IMG/VR virus record: IMGVR_UViG_3300033571_000913 | Span: 1-20,142 of that record | Length of the DNA stretch: 20,142 bases | Origin: a virus | Reading direction: 5' to 3' (one strand) | Part shown: positions 9,367 to 16,360 of the stretch, in pieces | Position numbering within the stretch: position 1 is the first letter of the stretch | How the letters are laid out: each line of letters opens with the position of its first letter | Position numbers and translations under genes: made by a program | The notes under the pieces: generated by a model | Seen by the model: the letters and a program-made list of their open reading frames with translations, nothing else | Told to the model about the DNA's origin: nothing | The model's database searches: none

Positions 9367-9767
9367 GCGAGTCCTCTCATCGCCGCGTCCACGCGGTCAG
9401 CGATCCTCGACGCGATATCTCTCGCGCCCTCGACCACGGGCTGCTCTAGGAACTTCGCCTGCGTCGGAGAGTCGTGGGACGTGTCTAGCCGTTCGTGGAC
9501 ATACGTCGCGTACGGGGCAGCCGCGCCGCCGTAACCCATCTCGACCTCGATATCCGAACCCGACACCTTCGGCGGAAGCACCTGACCGGAAGCCCGCAGC
9601 GCACCCGTCCGCACCGGGACGAGCCTCTGCGACTCCGCGAAGATGATCTGCGCCTCCTCATAGATCGCGCGAGCCGTGGCCTGCGCCGCCGCAGGCCCAC
9701 CCTTAGCAAGCAGGTTTAGAAGTTTCTCCTCACCGAGGAGGTCGATGCTGACGCGAACAGTCGCCAC
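9363..9767 (-). CDS. Neck / head-tail joining protein (HK97 gp10-like)
   Basis: A 134-aa protein from GTG 9767, 3 bases after the preceding stop. Ala-rich helices with AQATARAIYEEAQIIFAESQ, then the family signature RLVPVRTGALRASG and a C-terminal YATYVHERLDTSHDSPTQAKFL. V-P-V-x-T-G-x-L-R-x-S is the hallmark of the HK97 gp10-like neck family. Its position before the tail terminator is typical. Confidence 0.88.
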   Translation of the reverse strand: MATVRVSIDLLGEEKLLNLLAKGGPAAAQATARAIYEEAQIIFAESQRLVPVRTGALRASGQVLPPKVSGSDIEVEMGYGGAAAPYATYVHERLDTSHDSPTQAKFLEQPVVEGARDIASRIADRVDAAMRGLA

Positions 9768-9770
9768 GGG

Positions 9771-10097
9771 TCACCGACCTAACGTGACAACGGTGTGATG
9801 ATCCCCGGCCTCATCGCCCACCACGTCCACGGCGACGATGATCGGCGACGTGCCGTCCGGCAGCACGATCCGGTGGTTCGTTGTAAGCGCCGGAGCCCCA
9901 TACAGATACACGACCCCGATCACCGCGACCTCACGGCCCTGATCGTCACGAGTCAGCCGCGAGTCCGCCTGGATCCGCGCGTTGTACGTCGTCCCCGACG
10001 CGCTGAACGTGCGCTTCCCGTAGGCATCGGTCGAGGACTGCGGATACACCGTCACGGTGTCCACCATCATCGACAGGAACTCAGACTCGATCGCCAC
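9771..10097 (-). CDS. Head-tail closure protein
   Basis: A 108-aa protein, GTG 10097 to TGA 9771. Beta-rich, with MVDTVTVYPQSSTDAYGKRT near the start, YNARIQADSR in the middle and GTSPIIVAVDVVGDEAGDHH at the end, a layout found in head-closure/stopper proteins of siphophages (SPP1 gp16-like). It closes the portal channel after DNA packaging. Separated from its neighbours by 3 bases on each side, so likely coupled. Confidence 0.8.
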   Translation of the reverse strand: MAIESEFLSMMVDTVTVYPQSSTDAYGKRTFSASGTTYNARIQADSRLTRDDQGREVAVIGVVYLYGAPALTTNHRIVLPDGTSPIIVAVDVVGDEAGDHHTVVTLGR

Positions 10098-10100
10098 GTC

Positions 10101-10517
10101 TCACCCTCGCAGGTTGTCGAGCATCCCGACCGCGAACTCGGTCCCCGTGTTCGTGGTGCGCTTCTCCGAGCGCACGATCGCGTCCGCCTTGATCCACGGC
10201 TCGGGAGGCGCGGTGCGGTTCCGCTGCGACGCGAGCCTGTCAGCCACGTCACGGAACTGTTGCGCCGCCGACGAGTAGTCCTTCGACAGGGACAGGTCAC
10301 CGACCGACTTCGAGGTCGTGGCCTTCCCCGAGTACCGGGCCGCGAGACCCTCCGCTGCCGCGCGAGCGGCCTCGTACACGTCAGGCCAAGATTCGAGAAG
10401 GTACTCGATCTCCTCGTCCGTGAGTGTCGCCTCGGCGGTCGAGGACACGTCACCGACAAGGAAGCGCACCTTGTCACGGTCGGAGACCGAAGGATCCCCG
10501 GTGTATGTCCAACTCAT
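10101..10517 (-). CDS. Head-tail adaptor (connector) protein
   Basis: A 138-aa protein, ATG 10517, five bases after TAGGAG. N-terminus (YTGDPSVSDRDKVRFLVGD, then LTDEEIEYLLE) is the typical opening of HK97 gp6 / SPP1 gp15-type adaptors in actinobacteriophages, which bind the portal ring. The rest is mainly helical. It begins the connector block, but it is separated from the capsid gene by the 7-kb fibre island. That is unusual because the two are normally adjacent or nearly so. Confidence 0.87.
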   Translation of the reverse strand: MSWTYTGDPSVSDRDKVRFLVGDVSSTAEATLTDEEIEYLLESWPDVYEAARAAAEGLAARYSGKATTSKSVGDLSLSKDYSSAAQQFRDVADRLASQRNRTAPPEPWIKADAIVRSEKRTTNTGTEFAVGMLDNLRG

Positions 10518-10525
10518 GCCGACTC

Positions 10526-11386
10526 CTAGTAGTAGATGAGGACGCGACCGTCGCCGCCCGCAGCACCAGCGCCTCCGGTGCCGGAGCCATTACCGCCGCC
10601 CCCACCGCCGCCTCCGCCAGCGCCACCCGCACCACCGGCTCCGCCGACTGTCGTAGATGCCGCCGCGCTTCCGTTCGATCCGGCAGCGACCATGCCAGCG
10701 CCGCCACCGCCACCGCCGCCAGCGGTATTAGCCGTGCCGCCAGTAGATGCGGCGAATGAGCCAGACTGCCCGCCAGCGCCGCCAGCCGCTCCGGCCCCCC
10801 CGCCGCCGCCGCCGCCGATAAGTCCCGCACCCCCGGCACCGCCCGCCGTGGTACTAACACCGGAACCGCCGCCGCCGCCCGAGATGCCCGCGCCCCCAGC
10901 GCCGCCGCCGCCGCCACCGCCAGCACCGCCGTAGGTGATCAGGAACGTGCTAGCAGCGCCCCCCGCTCCTGGGTTCCCGGAACTACCCCCGGCACCGCCG
11001 CCAGCGGAGCCAAGTGCTCCCGCAGTTCCAGCGACACCATTTGCTCCGACGATACCCGCCCCGCCGCCGCCAGCGACAAGCGAGGAATACTGACTCACTC
11101 CGCCAGTTCCACCAGCGGCTCCAGCGCCCCCAGCGGCACCCCCAGAGCCAATGATGACTCGCGTGACGGCAGGAACCCATGCCTGCATGACCGCTCCGGC
11201 GCCGCCACCCGTACCTGGGTTCGTGGTGCTGGCACCGGCGCCACCCCCGCCACCGCCGATGCAGACCGCATACACGAACGTGACACCCGCCGGTATCGTC
11301 ACCGTACCCGTAGACGTAACCGTGTGACGCAACGTCAACCTAGACGGGTCAACACCCGCAGAAGGAGGGAAGGATGAGACGCCCAT
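10526..11386 (-). CDS. Glycine-rich surface protein 3 (adhesin-like)
   Basis: A 286-aa protein starting ATG 11386, whose A is shared with the stop of the preceding gene (TGATG). The first 35 residues (GVDPSRLTLRHTVTSTGTVT) form a beta-type anchor; a hydrophobic strand VTFVYAVCIGGGGGG leads into about 200 residues dominated by Gly, Ala and Ser in runs up to 9 glycines, ending GGDGRVLIYY. This is the glycine-rich phage tip/fibre family; polyglycine runs can pack as PGII sandwiches in phage adhesins. Receptor binding is inferred. Its plus strand reads as long Pro-rich ORFs, which are shadows. Confidence 0.82.
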   Translation of the reverse strand: MGVSSFPPSAGVDPSRLTLRHTVTSTGTVTIPAGVTFVYAVCIGGGGGGAGASTTNPGTGGGAGAVMQAWVPAVTRVIIGSGGAAGGAGAAGGTGGVSQYSSLVAGGGGAGIVGANGVAGTAGALGSAGGGAGGSSGNPGAGGAASTFLITYGGAGGGGGGGAGGAGISGGGGGSGVSTTAGGAGGAGLIGGGGGGGAGAAGGAGGQSGSFAASTGGTANTAGGGGGGGAGMVAAGSNGSAAASTTVGGAGGAGGAGGGGGGGGGNGSGTGGAGAAGGDGRVLIYY

Positions 11387-11691
11387 CAGGTGATCTCCAC
11401 TCCTGAGACGTGCAGATCCACGGACGTAGCCGACGCGCCGCCCGTGATCGTCTCTGTCGTCGCGAGAGGCTGCTTCAAGTCGAGGACGTACGTCGTATTC
11501 GCAGGCACCGCCGCGGCGTTCAGGATGTCAATACCGTTCAGGAACATCGTCGCCGTCTGCGTCGAGGCTGACGTGTTCACCACGGCGATCTGCGTCACGA
11601 TCGTGGTCGTGGACGCCGGGGTCGTGTACAAGACCGTCGCCGTGTTAGTAGTAGCCGCCCCTCGGAACAGGGCCTTCGCAGTAGCAGCCAT
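11386..11691 (-). CDS. Small beta-rich partner of glycine-rich protein 3
   Basis: Read from ATG 11691 (MAATAKALFRG...), sharing the TAATG overlap with the preceding stop, about 101 aa; a GTG 9 bases upstream is less likely because it gives no ribosome site. It contains strands TTIVTQIAVVNTSASTQTATM and VPANTTYVLDLKQPL, and ends DLHVSGVEIT. It is paralogous in layout and end sequence to 13574-13903 (ends YGTEIT). It fits a small tail/head fibre subunit that pairs with the following glycine-rich protein. The stop overlaps that gene's ATG. Confidence 0.75.
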   Translation of the reverse strand: MAATAKALFRGAATTNTATVLYTTPASTTTIVTQIAVVNTSASTQTATMFLNGIDILNAAAVPANTTYVLDLKQPLATTETITGGASATSVDLHVSGVEIT

Positions 11692-11822
11692 TAGGCCCAC
11701 GCTCCCATTAGGGTCATGATCTCGATCTCATTCGCGTCATCCGCGAGGAACTGGATGTCGCGCGGCACGTTCGGGGTGTCACTACCCGCGGGGTAGCGGA
11801 AACCCACGTTCGTCTCAGGCAT
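11691..11822 (-). CDS. 43-aa fibre-anchor-like protein
   Basis: ATG 11822 to TAA 11691-11693. Begins MPETNVGFRYPAGSDTPNVP and continues DIQFLADDANEIEIMTLMGAWA. The FRYPAGSDTPNVPRDIQ-LA block matches the N-terminus of the larger protein at 16360-16947 (LPFPSSSDAANVPADLQALA), so it looks like a free-standing copy of that N-terminal segment. It overlaps the preceding gene by 8 bases and the next by one. Whether it is a real gene or a remnant of a larger fibre gene is open; the tight overlaps favour translation. Confidence 0.62.
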   Translation of the reverse strand: MPETNVGFRYPAGSDTPNVPRDIQFLADDANEIEIMTLMGAWA

Positions 11823-12039
11823 CGCTCTCGGGCTCCTCGACGGGCTCGGGCTCCTCGACCGCAGGCGGCTCGGGAGCCGGAGGCGCGGTCCACACGCCGT
11901 CCACGAGTGTCCAGCCGATCCACGGATCGCCCTCAGTCTCAACCGCAGACAAACCCGTGACCTCCTCAGCGATATCCTGCGAGTCCGCCACGATCACGTT
12001 CACTACCGTCGAACCGTCGTGAATAGCGAAGTTAGGCAT
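11815..12039 (-). CDS. Small fibre-associated protein with acidic Pro tail
   Basis: A 74-aa protein from ATG 12039, preceded by GAGAGG about six bases upstream; a longer start at 12174 adds a basic N-terminus without support. The N-terminal part (PNFAIHDGSTVVNVIVADS..., WIGWTLVDGVWTAP) resembles the short bacteriophage proteins often found next to fibre genes, including the nearby gene at 15273-15602. The C-terminus (PPAPEPPAVEEPEPVEEPE) is a Pro/Glu tail as in 5304-5519. Function unknown; tail-fibre assembly is a guess by context. Confidence 0.65.
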   Translation of the reverse strand: MPNFAIHDGSTVVNVIVADSQDIAEEVTGLSAVETEGDPWIGWTLVDGVWTAPPAPEPPAVEEPEPVEEPESDA

Positions 12040-12050
12040 ATTTCCCTCTC

Positions 12051-12737
12051 TTACCTGTATTCCTTGCGCGACCAGAACTGACGCTTGTACGAGTTGAACC
12101 AGAGTGAGCGCAGCCTCACAGCCGCTCTCGCCTGAGCGCGGCGATCGTCGTTTCCGCCTAAGGTCATCTTCCACGAGTCACGCCTAAACGGGATCACCTG
12201 AGCGATCGGTGTACCGGCGGGGATTAGGCCCTGCCACTTAGAGTCATTGAGAACGAATGGGAAGTTCACCGGAGCCGTGTATCTATCTGTGTCCACGATG
12301 CCCGGCAGGATAGTGAACATACCGTTGGGGTTGTGCATAGGTGGGACGAACAGGCATGAGTGCCCACGCGGAGTCCTAATCGCCCACGGGTTCATCCACT
12401 TCGGGTATGCGGGCATAGAGTTCGCCTGCGGATGCTTGTCGGCCTGCTCTATGGGATGGAACGAAAGCATCTCAGCGAGAGTCCACTCGTACCAAGGCAT
12501 ACCGTCGCGCTGAGTCACCTGCACATCCGCGTAGGTGCGAAGTATGTATCCAGCCGTCATAGCGTCGAAGACCGGGATGCACTTCTTCACGGTATGCGGT
12601 GTCTGCCCGAAGTCAATAACACGCTTACCGCCAATGTACTCCGGCGTTGCCTTGTACCACTCAGGCAGCAAGCGGCTAGCAGGGACAGGAGCGTACTGCT
12701 CATCTATCCCTACGGTGTCCGTGAGTGTGATCTGCAT
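12051..12737 (-). CDS. Conserved protein of a marine-phage-associated family
   Basis: A 228-aa protein, ATG 12737 to TAA 12051, no clear ribosome site. Its pattern (PASRLLPEWYKATPEYIGGK, TVKKCIPVFDAMTAGYI, WAIRTPRGHSCLFVPPM, GIVDTDRYTAPVNFPFV, GTPIAQVIPFRR) is that of a family I recall from cyanophages and other aquatic phages, described only as a domain of unknown function (DUF6065-like by memory, not verified). It contains many Trp/Tyr/Pro residues and looks like a globular beta-rich protein. GC is clearly lower than in neighbours (30/60 in 12241-12300), suggesting recent transfer. A virion role is inferred only from its place among fibre genes. Confidence 0.72.
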   Translation of the reverse strand: MQITLTDTVGIDEQYAPVPASRLLPEWYKATPEYIGGKRVIDFGQTPHTVKKCIPVFDAMTAGYILRTYADVQVTQRDGMPWYEWTLAEMLSFHPIEQADKHPQANSMPAYPKWMNPWAIRTPRGHSCLFVPPMHNPNGMFTILPGIVDTDRYTAPVNFPFVLNDSKWQGLIPAGTPIAQVIPFRRDSWKMTLGGNDDRRAQARAAVRLRSLWFNSYKRQFWSRKEYR

Positions 12738-12752
12738 CAGATAGTTCGCCCG

Positions 12753-13574
12753 TCACACCAGCGGTAGAACATAGACGACTCCGGCACTACCGGCAGCCCC
12801 GGCATTACGAGCGGGCCACACCCCGCCGCCGCCCGCGCCGTATCCGCTTCCGGCACCACCGGCAACATTGAAGGTAGCGTGGGCACCTCCCGTGCCGATG
12901 CCACTTCCGGCTCCGCCGCCCCCTCCCGTAGTGGCGAAGGCGAGTGTGGTCGTGAACCCGGGTGATGATACGAGACCGGACCCGGCTCCGCCCGGTGTGC
13001 CGCCTACCCCGTTGAAACTACCGCCGTTAGCCGTGAGGGCACCGAACGATGTTGCTCCGCCCGCTGCACCGTACAGTCCAGCCGCTCCGATGGTCACCGA
13101 AGTCGTGGCGTTGGTCGTTATCTTCTGCACAAGAACTCCCCCACTACCTCCGCCAAGACCCTGCACATTCTGGCTTCCGCCTCCGCCGCCGCCGACGACA
13201 CACACGAACATAGTTCCGGTCGTGGTGTAGTTACCCGTAGCGGTGATAGTCGCGGGAGTCCCGAATGTTGTAGAGCCTGCGGTTACAGACGCGAGGCGCT
13301 CAATCGCAAGGATGCCTGCCGACTGAAGCGAGTACATGATCTCAGTTGCGTCTGCCGTGAGTTCCACGAGAACCTCGGCGGTTCCTGTGGCCCCGGCGAT
13401 CCTTGTGCTAGAAGAGTCGAAGAAGATTACGTTGAAGGTCTGTCCGGGGGTGCTGAACTTCACCGCATACGCGCCTGCGGGCAGGTTGACCGTAGCCCGA
13501 GCGACAGCGGTGCTTCCTACCGTGGCCCACGCTCCTACCCTGCTTACGAGGGGAGCGACCCGTGAGATACCCAT
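12753..13574 (-). CDS. Glycine-rich surface protein 2 (adhesin-like)
   Basis: A 273-aa protein starting ATG 13574 with TGATG overlap to the preceding stop. Residues 1-100 form a beta-rich domain (VNLPAGAYAVKFSTPGQTF, then IFFDSSSTRIAGATGTAEV) that could be a trimeric or carbohydrate-contact domain; residues about 115-130 (GTMFVCVVGGGGGG) start the glycine-rich part, which ends SAGVVYVLPLV. The two-domain plan differs from glycine-rich protein 3, which has a short anchor only. Likely a receptor-binding or capsid/tail display protein. Confidence 0.8.
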   Translation of the reverse strand: MGISRVAPLVSRVGAWATVGSTAVARATVNLPAGAYAVKFSTPGQTFNVIFFDSSSTRIAGATGTAEVLVELTADATEIMYSLQSAGILAIERLASVTAGSTTFGTPATITATGNYTTTGTMFVCVVGGGGGGSQNVQGLGGGSGGVLVQKITTNATTSVTIGAAGLYGAAGGATSFGALTANGGSFNGVGGTPGGAGSGLVSSPGFTTTLAFATTGGGGGAGSGIGTGGAHATFNVAGGAGSGYGAGGGGVWPARNAGAAGSAGVVYVLPLV

Positions 13575-13903
13575 CAGGTGATCTCCGTTCCGTACAGGTT
13601 GAACGTTAGATTCGCATTACCCCCGTACACGGTCACCACATCTGCCGCGTCTACGGTGATACCAAGAGACAAGGCCACGATGTCATTCGCGGCGATAGCG
13701 GTGTCGAAGGCGATGTAGTGCTGATTCGCCAGCGTCGCCGCGTTAGGGCGGACGGCGATTCTGAACGTGGTAGCCGATGCCGCCCGGTTAGCGACCACGA
13801 TGGAGGAGATCACGACCTGCGTCGATGCGGTCACCGTGTAGATGTCCGTGTTCGTCGTGGCGCTCGGGGCTGACTGCCCCAACACCTTGTACGCGATCGG
13901 CAT
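13574..13903 (-). CDS. Small beta-rich partner of glycine-rich protein 2
   Basis: A 109-aa protein, ATG 13901-13903, preceded by GGAGAGG five bases upstream. It has strands ASTQVVISSIVVANRAASATT and FRIAVRPNAATLANQHYIAF, a DIVALSLGITVDAADVVTVYGG segment, and the end YGTEIT. It is a paralogue of 11386-11691; both are followed by a glycine-rich gene with the same 17-bp junction (cccatcaggtgatctcc, plus strand). The gene is preceded by a palindrome at 13914-13925. Confidence 0.78.
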   Translation of the reverse strand: MPIAYKVLGQSAPSATTNTDIYTVTASTQVVISSIVVANRAASATTFRIAVRPNAATLANQHYIAFDTAIAANDIVALSLGITVDAADVVTVYGGNANLTFNLYGTEIT

Positions 13904-13912
13904 TAGCCTCTC

Positions 13913-13926
13913 CTAACCCGGGTTAC
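13913..13926. promoter_or_regulatory. Operator-like palindrome, copy 2
   Basis: TAACCCGGGTTA at 13914-13925 is a perfect 12-bp palindrome within CTAACCCGGGTTAC (13913-13926), which agrees with the 6546-6559 element at 12 of 14 positions. It lies between the fibre gene stop (13965) and the start at 13903, close to the ribosome site. No convincing -35/-10 pair is seen next to it. Confidence 0.45.
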
Positions 13927-13964
13927 CCGCTCTATCACGGGGATGGTGTTCAGTCTACCGCCGG

Positions 13965-14723
13965 TCACGCCGCACCCGTGAACACGAACGGATGCGGATC
14001 CCGCACCTCCGCGGCCTCCGCTGCCGCCCTACCGGCCTGCGCCGTAGCCTGCGACGCCTGCGCCGCCGTCGCGTAGTTCTGGATCGCCGCAGACGTGGCG
14101 AGGATCTGCGCGGTGATGAGCGCCGTGTACGTCGCAGGTCCGCTCGACGCGAGCAGCGTGTACGTCGCGTAGCCCACGGGAACCGAGTTGTACACGCTCG
14201 TCATGATGATCCCGGTCGTGGGCGGGGTCGTGTCCACGGTCGCTTCGGCAGCCGTGACCCGGATCGCCAGCGAAGCGTAGATCGCCTGCGACGCGAGCGA
14301 GACGTGCGGGGTCACCGCGGCGGCAGGGGCAAGGTCTGCCATGTCCGCGCTAACCTGCGTCGCCTCTCCGTACGACTCGCCTAGCGTGATCCAGTAGGCG
14401 TACGTCTGCTGCCCGAACTCCGTGTATGTCAAGGGAACGGGTAGAACCATCGAGAACGTCCGGCCCGACGCGAAGGACTCCGTGACCGTGTAGGTGAACG
14501 TCTCATGGAAGTCCGGATCATTCGTTGAAGGTAGCGTCGCCGAGAACTGACCGTTCGCATCCAACGTCGCGTAATACGCCGAGGGAACAAGGATCTGATC
14601 CGCGAGCGCGTTCCGCAGCATCTTCGGCACCCGGAAGATAACCTGACCGGCTATCGCGTTCCCCTGGAAGTCCACATACGTCCCCGTCACGACCACCGTG
14701 GACACGTTCGATGCGAGAGGCAT
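13965..14723 (-). CDS. Fibre protein paralogue B (long)
   Basis: A 252-aa protein from ATG 14723, one base after the preceding stop. N-terminal half is a beta-rich domain (MPLASNVSTVVVTGTYVDFQ, GNAIAGQVIFRVP, LDANGQFSATLPSTNDPDF), continuing FTYTVTESFASGRTFSMVLP; it is paralogous to 14725-15270 in the same segments. Residues about 110-180 are an insert absent from the shorter copy, including TPHVSLASQAIYAS and TTPPTTGIIMTSVYNS. The end is an Ala-rich coiled coil (QASQATAQAGRAAAEAAE) and HPFVF, shared with its paralogue. A trimeric fibre or appendage is likely. Confidence 0.8.
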   Translation of the reverse strand: MPLASNVSTVVVTGTYVDFQGNAIAGQVIFRVPKMLRNALADQILVPSAYYATLDANGQFSATLPSTNDPDFHETFTYTVTESFASGRTFSMVLPVPLTYTEFGQQTYAYWITLGESYGEATQVSADMADLAPAAAVTPHVSLASQAIYASLAIRVTAAEATVDTTPPTTGIIMTSVYNSVPVGYATYTLLASSGPATYTALITAQILATSAAIQNYATAAQASQATAQAGRAAAEAAEVRDPHPFVFTGAA

Positions 14724-14724
14724 G

Positions 14725-15270
14725 TCAGATCCCCAGGAACACGAACGGGTGCAGGATCCTGGCCTCCGCTGCCGCCGCAGCGTTCGCCGCCGTCGTCGCG
14801 GCAGCCGACGCCGTAGCGACCTGCCCCGCCGCCGTCTGCACCGAAGTGGTCACCGTCTCGATCGTGCCGACCCGCGTCTCCAACGCCCCGAACGTCGAAA
14901 GCAGGACGTAAGTGTTCGCTTCAGACGAGCCCGCCGGAACCGCCGGAGCCAGATCCGCGAGGTTCTGTGTCGAAGGTGCAGCAGAGAGCGTGATGTCGAA
15001 CGTCCGCCCCCCCGTGAACGCCTCCTCGACCCTGTAAGTGAACGCCGTGGGAGACACGTCCGGGTCGTCAGTTGCCGGGAGCACCGTAGTGAACGCACCG
15101 TTCGCGTCGAGATCCACCACGATCGTCTTAGGGACGATGATCTGATTCGCTGTCGAGTCCGTGAGGATCGCCCGAGGCGTAAACTTCACCTGACCCGCGA
15201 TAGCGGCACCAGATACGTCCACGAACTGCCCGCCCAGGGTCACCGTAGATAGGTTAGGTGTTAGAGGCAC
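14725..15270 (-). CDS. Fibre protein paralogue A (short)
   Basis: A 181-aa protein from GTG 15270, five bases after GAGGAG. Begins MPLTPNLSTVTLGGQFVDVSG, followed by AIAGQVKFTPRAIL, LDANGAFTTVLPATDDPDV and VEEAFTGGRTFDITL. These line up one-to-one with 13965-14723. A C-terminal Ala-rich helix (AAGQVATASAAATTAANAAA) and HPFVFLGI end complete the pair. Tandem duplication is the simple explanation. Similar N-terminal domains are annotated in actinobacteriophages as minor tail/fibre proteins; attachment site (tail or head) is uncertain here. Confidence 0.8.
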   Translation of the reverse strand: MPLTPNLSTVTLGGQFVDVSGAAIAGQVKFTPRAILTDSTANQIIVPKTIVVDLDANGAFTTVLPATDDPDVSPTAFTYRVEEAFTGGRTFDITLSAAPSTQNLADLAPAVPAGSSEANTYVLLSTFGALETRVGTIETVTTSVQTAAGQVATASAAATTAANAAAAAEARILHPFVFLGI

Positions 15271-15272
15271 AT

Positions 15273-15602
15273 CTACTCCTCACCGTCAGACTCAACGATC
15301 CACGAGTAAGTGTCCGTGTCGAACACGGCATCCGCTGACGGCCTCGGCAGAGGGACGAACATGTCCAGTTCAGCGTCGTAGCACGATCCCGGCCCCGGGT
15401 AGGTGCCGCGAAACGGTGTGCCGCCCGCAACATGCTTACCGAGGATCGTGTTGTAGGAGCAGCGCTTCCAAGTTCCGGGCATCCCGCACTCCGCGAGATA
15501 CACATTCACCGCAGTCTCGTCATCCTCATTCACAGACACGCTATTGACCACGACGACCTCCTCCACGATGCTGTTTTCAGCGAGCCGTGCGTAATGCGCC
15601 AT
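15273..15602 (-). CDS. Fibre-associated protein of marine-phage type
   Basis: A 109-aa protein, ATG 15602 (TAATG overlap with the preceding stop) to TAG 15273. The layout MAHYARLAENSIVEEVVVVN, AECGMPGTWKRCSYNTILGK, FRGTYPGPGSCYDAELDMFV and YSWIVESDGEE closely recalls the short T4-like cyanophage proteins with MAHFA...NNVVTQVIVV...W-QTSYN...YAGIGYTYD...F-PSW order. These are usually next to fibre genes. This is recognition by pattern, not by a search. Two-base spacing to the next gene. Confidence 0.76.
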   Translation of the reverse strand: MAHYARLAENSIVEEVVVVNSVSVNEDDETAVNVYLAECGMPGTWKRCSYNTILGKHVAGGTPFRGTYPGPGSCYDAELDMFVPLPRPSADAVFDTDTYSWIVESDGEE

Positions 15603-16360
15603 TAGCCGATCACCACAATCACGATTCCCGACCCGCCTGTACTAACGATCGCCCCGCCGCCGCCGCCCCTGTTAGCGGTGCCGTTAGTGCCGTTGGGGTT
15701 ACCCGCACCGCCGCCACCTCCTGTTCCGCCTGCGCCGAACCCGCCTGAGTTGTTGTATCCTGCGCCACCGCCTGCGTAGAAAACCGAAGATCCGGTGATC
15801 GAGTTCGATGCACCCGCGCCGCCGTCCAGCCCAATGCCAGCCGCTCCGGCACCCCCGCCGCCGCCGCTCTGAGTACCCGTGCCTGAAGTGCCGTTATTGC
15901 CCTGCGTCAGAATAGCCAGCCCACCCGCGTTCTGCGACGCGCTACCCCCCCCGCCTGACCCGCCCCTGACGGCGGGCTGTGCCGTCCCACCGCCACCTCC
16001 GCCTACCGCGACATAGGGGCCAAGCCGCGAGTCACTACCGAAGTTGGCAATCCCAGAGCCACCCCCCCCGATAGTGACGGTCTGCACGCCAACTGGAAGC
16101 CACACGGTAGTGGAGTAAACATAGCCACCCGCACCTCCACCCCCGGGCTGCGAACCATTGTTCGCTCCGCCCCCGCCGCCGCCGACGATAAGCGCCTCCA
16201 CCATGCCAGCAGCACTAACCGTGATAGACCCTGATCCGGTGAACGTGTAGATCGTCTTTCCCGGCCTGTTAGTCGTGTTAGTCGTGGCCCCAGACGAACC
16301 AGAGACGACCGCAAGCGGTGTGCCACCACCACCGAACGCGAACCCTGCAAACGTAGGCAT
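15602..16360 (-). CDS. Glycine-rich surface protein 1 (adhesin-like)
   Basis: A 252-aa protein, ATG 16358-16360, TGATG overlap with the preceding stop. Short N-terminus (PTFAGFAFGGGGTPLAVVSG), then the strand KTIYTFTGSGSITVSAAGMV leading to EALIVGGGGGGANN and about 170 residues of Gly runs with Asn/Ser/Thr spacers, ending GGSGIVIVVIG. The IVGGGGGG start and GSGIVIV end are standard for the glycine-rich phage tail protein family. Likely a receptor-contact or surface protein. Confidence 0.82.
   Translation of the reverse strand: MPTFAGFAFGGGGTPLAVVSGSSGATTNTTNRPGKTIYTFTGSGSITVSAAGMVEALIVGGGGGGANNGSQPGGGGAGGYVYSTTVWLPVGVQTVTIGGGGSGIANFGSDSRLGPYVAVGGGGGGTAQPAVRGGSGGGGSASQNAGGLAILTQGNNGTSGTGTQSGGGGGAGAAGIGLDGGAGASNSITGSSVFYAGGGAGYNNSGGFGAGGTGGGGGAGNPNGTNGTANRGGGGGAIVSTGGSGIVIVVIG

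Noticed and set aside
9795-10529. Plus-strand ORF of 244 codons
   Set aside because: Opposite two well-supported connector genes, strongly Arg-rich, no ribosome site.
10536-10934. Proline-rich plus-strand ORF
   Set aside because: It is the complement of glycine codons of the glycine-rich gene on the minus strand.
11815-12174. Longer 119-aa form of the small fibre-associated protein
   Set aside because: The extra N-terminus overlaps the 228-aa gene and is basic; ATG 12039 has its own ribosome site.
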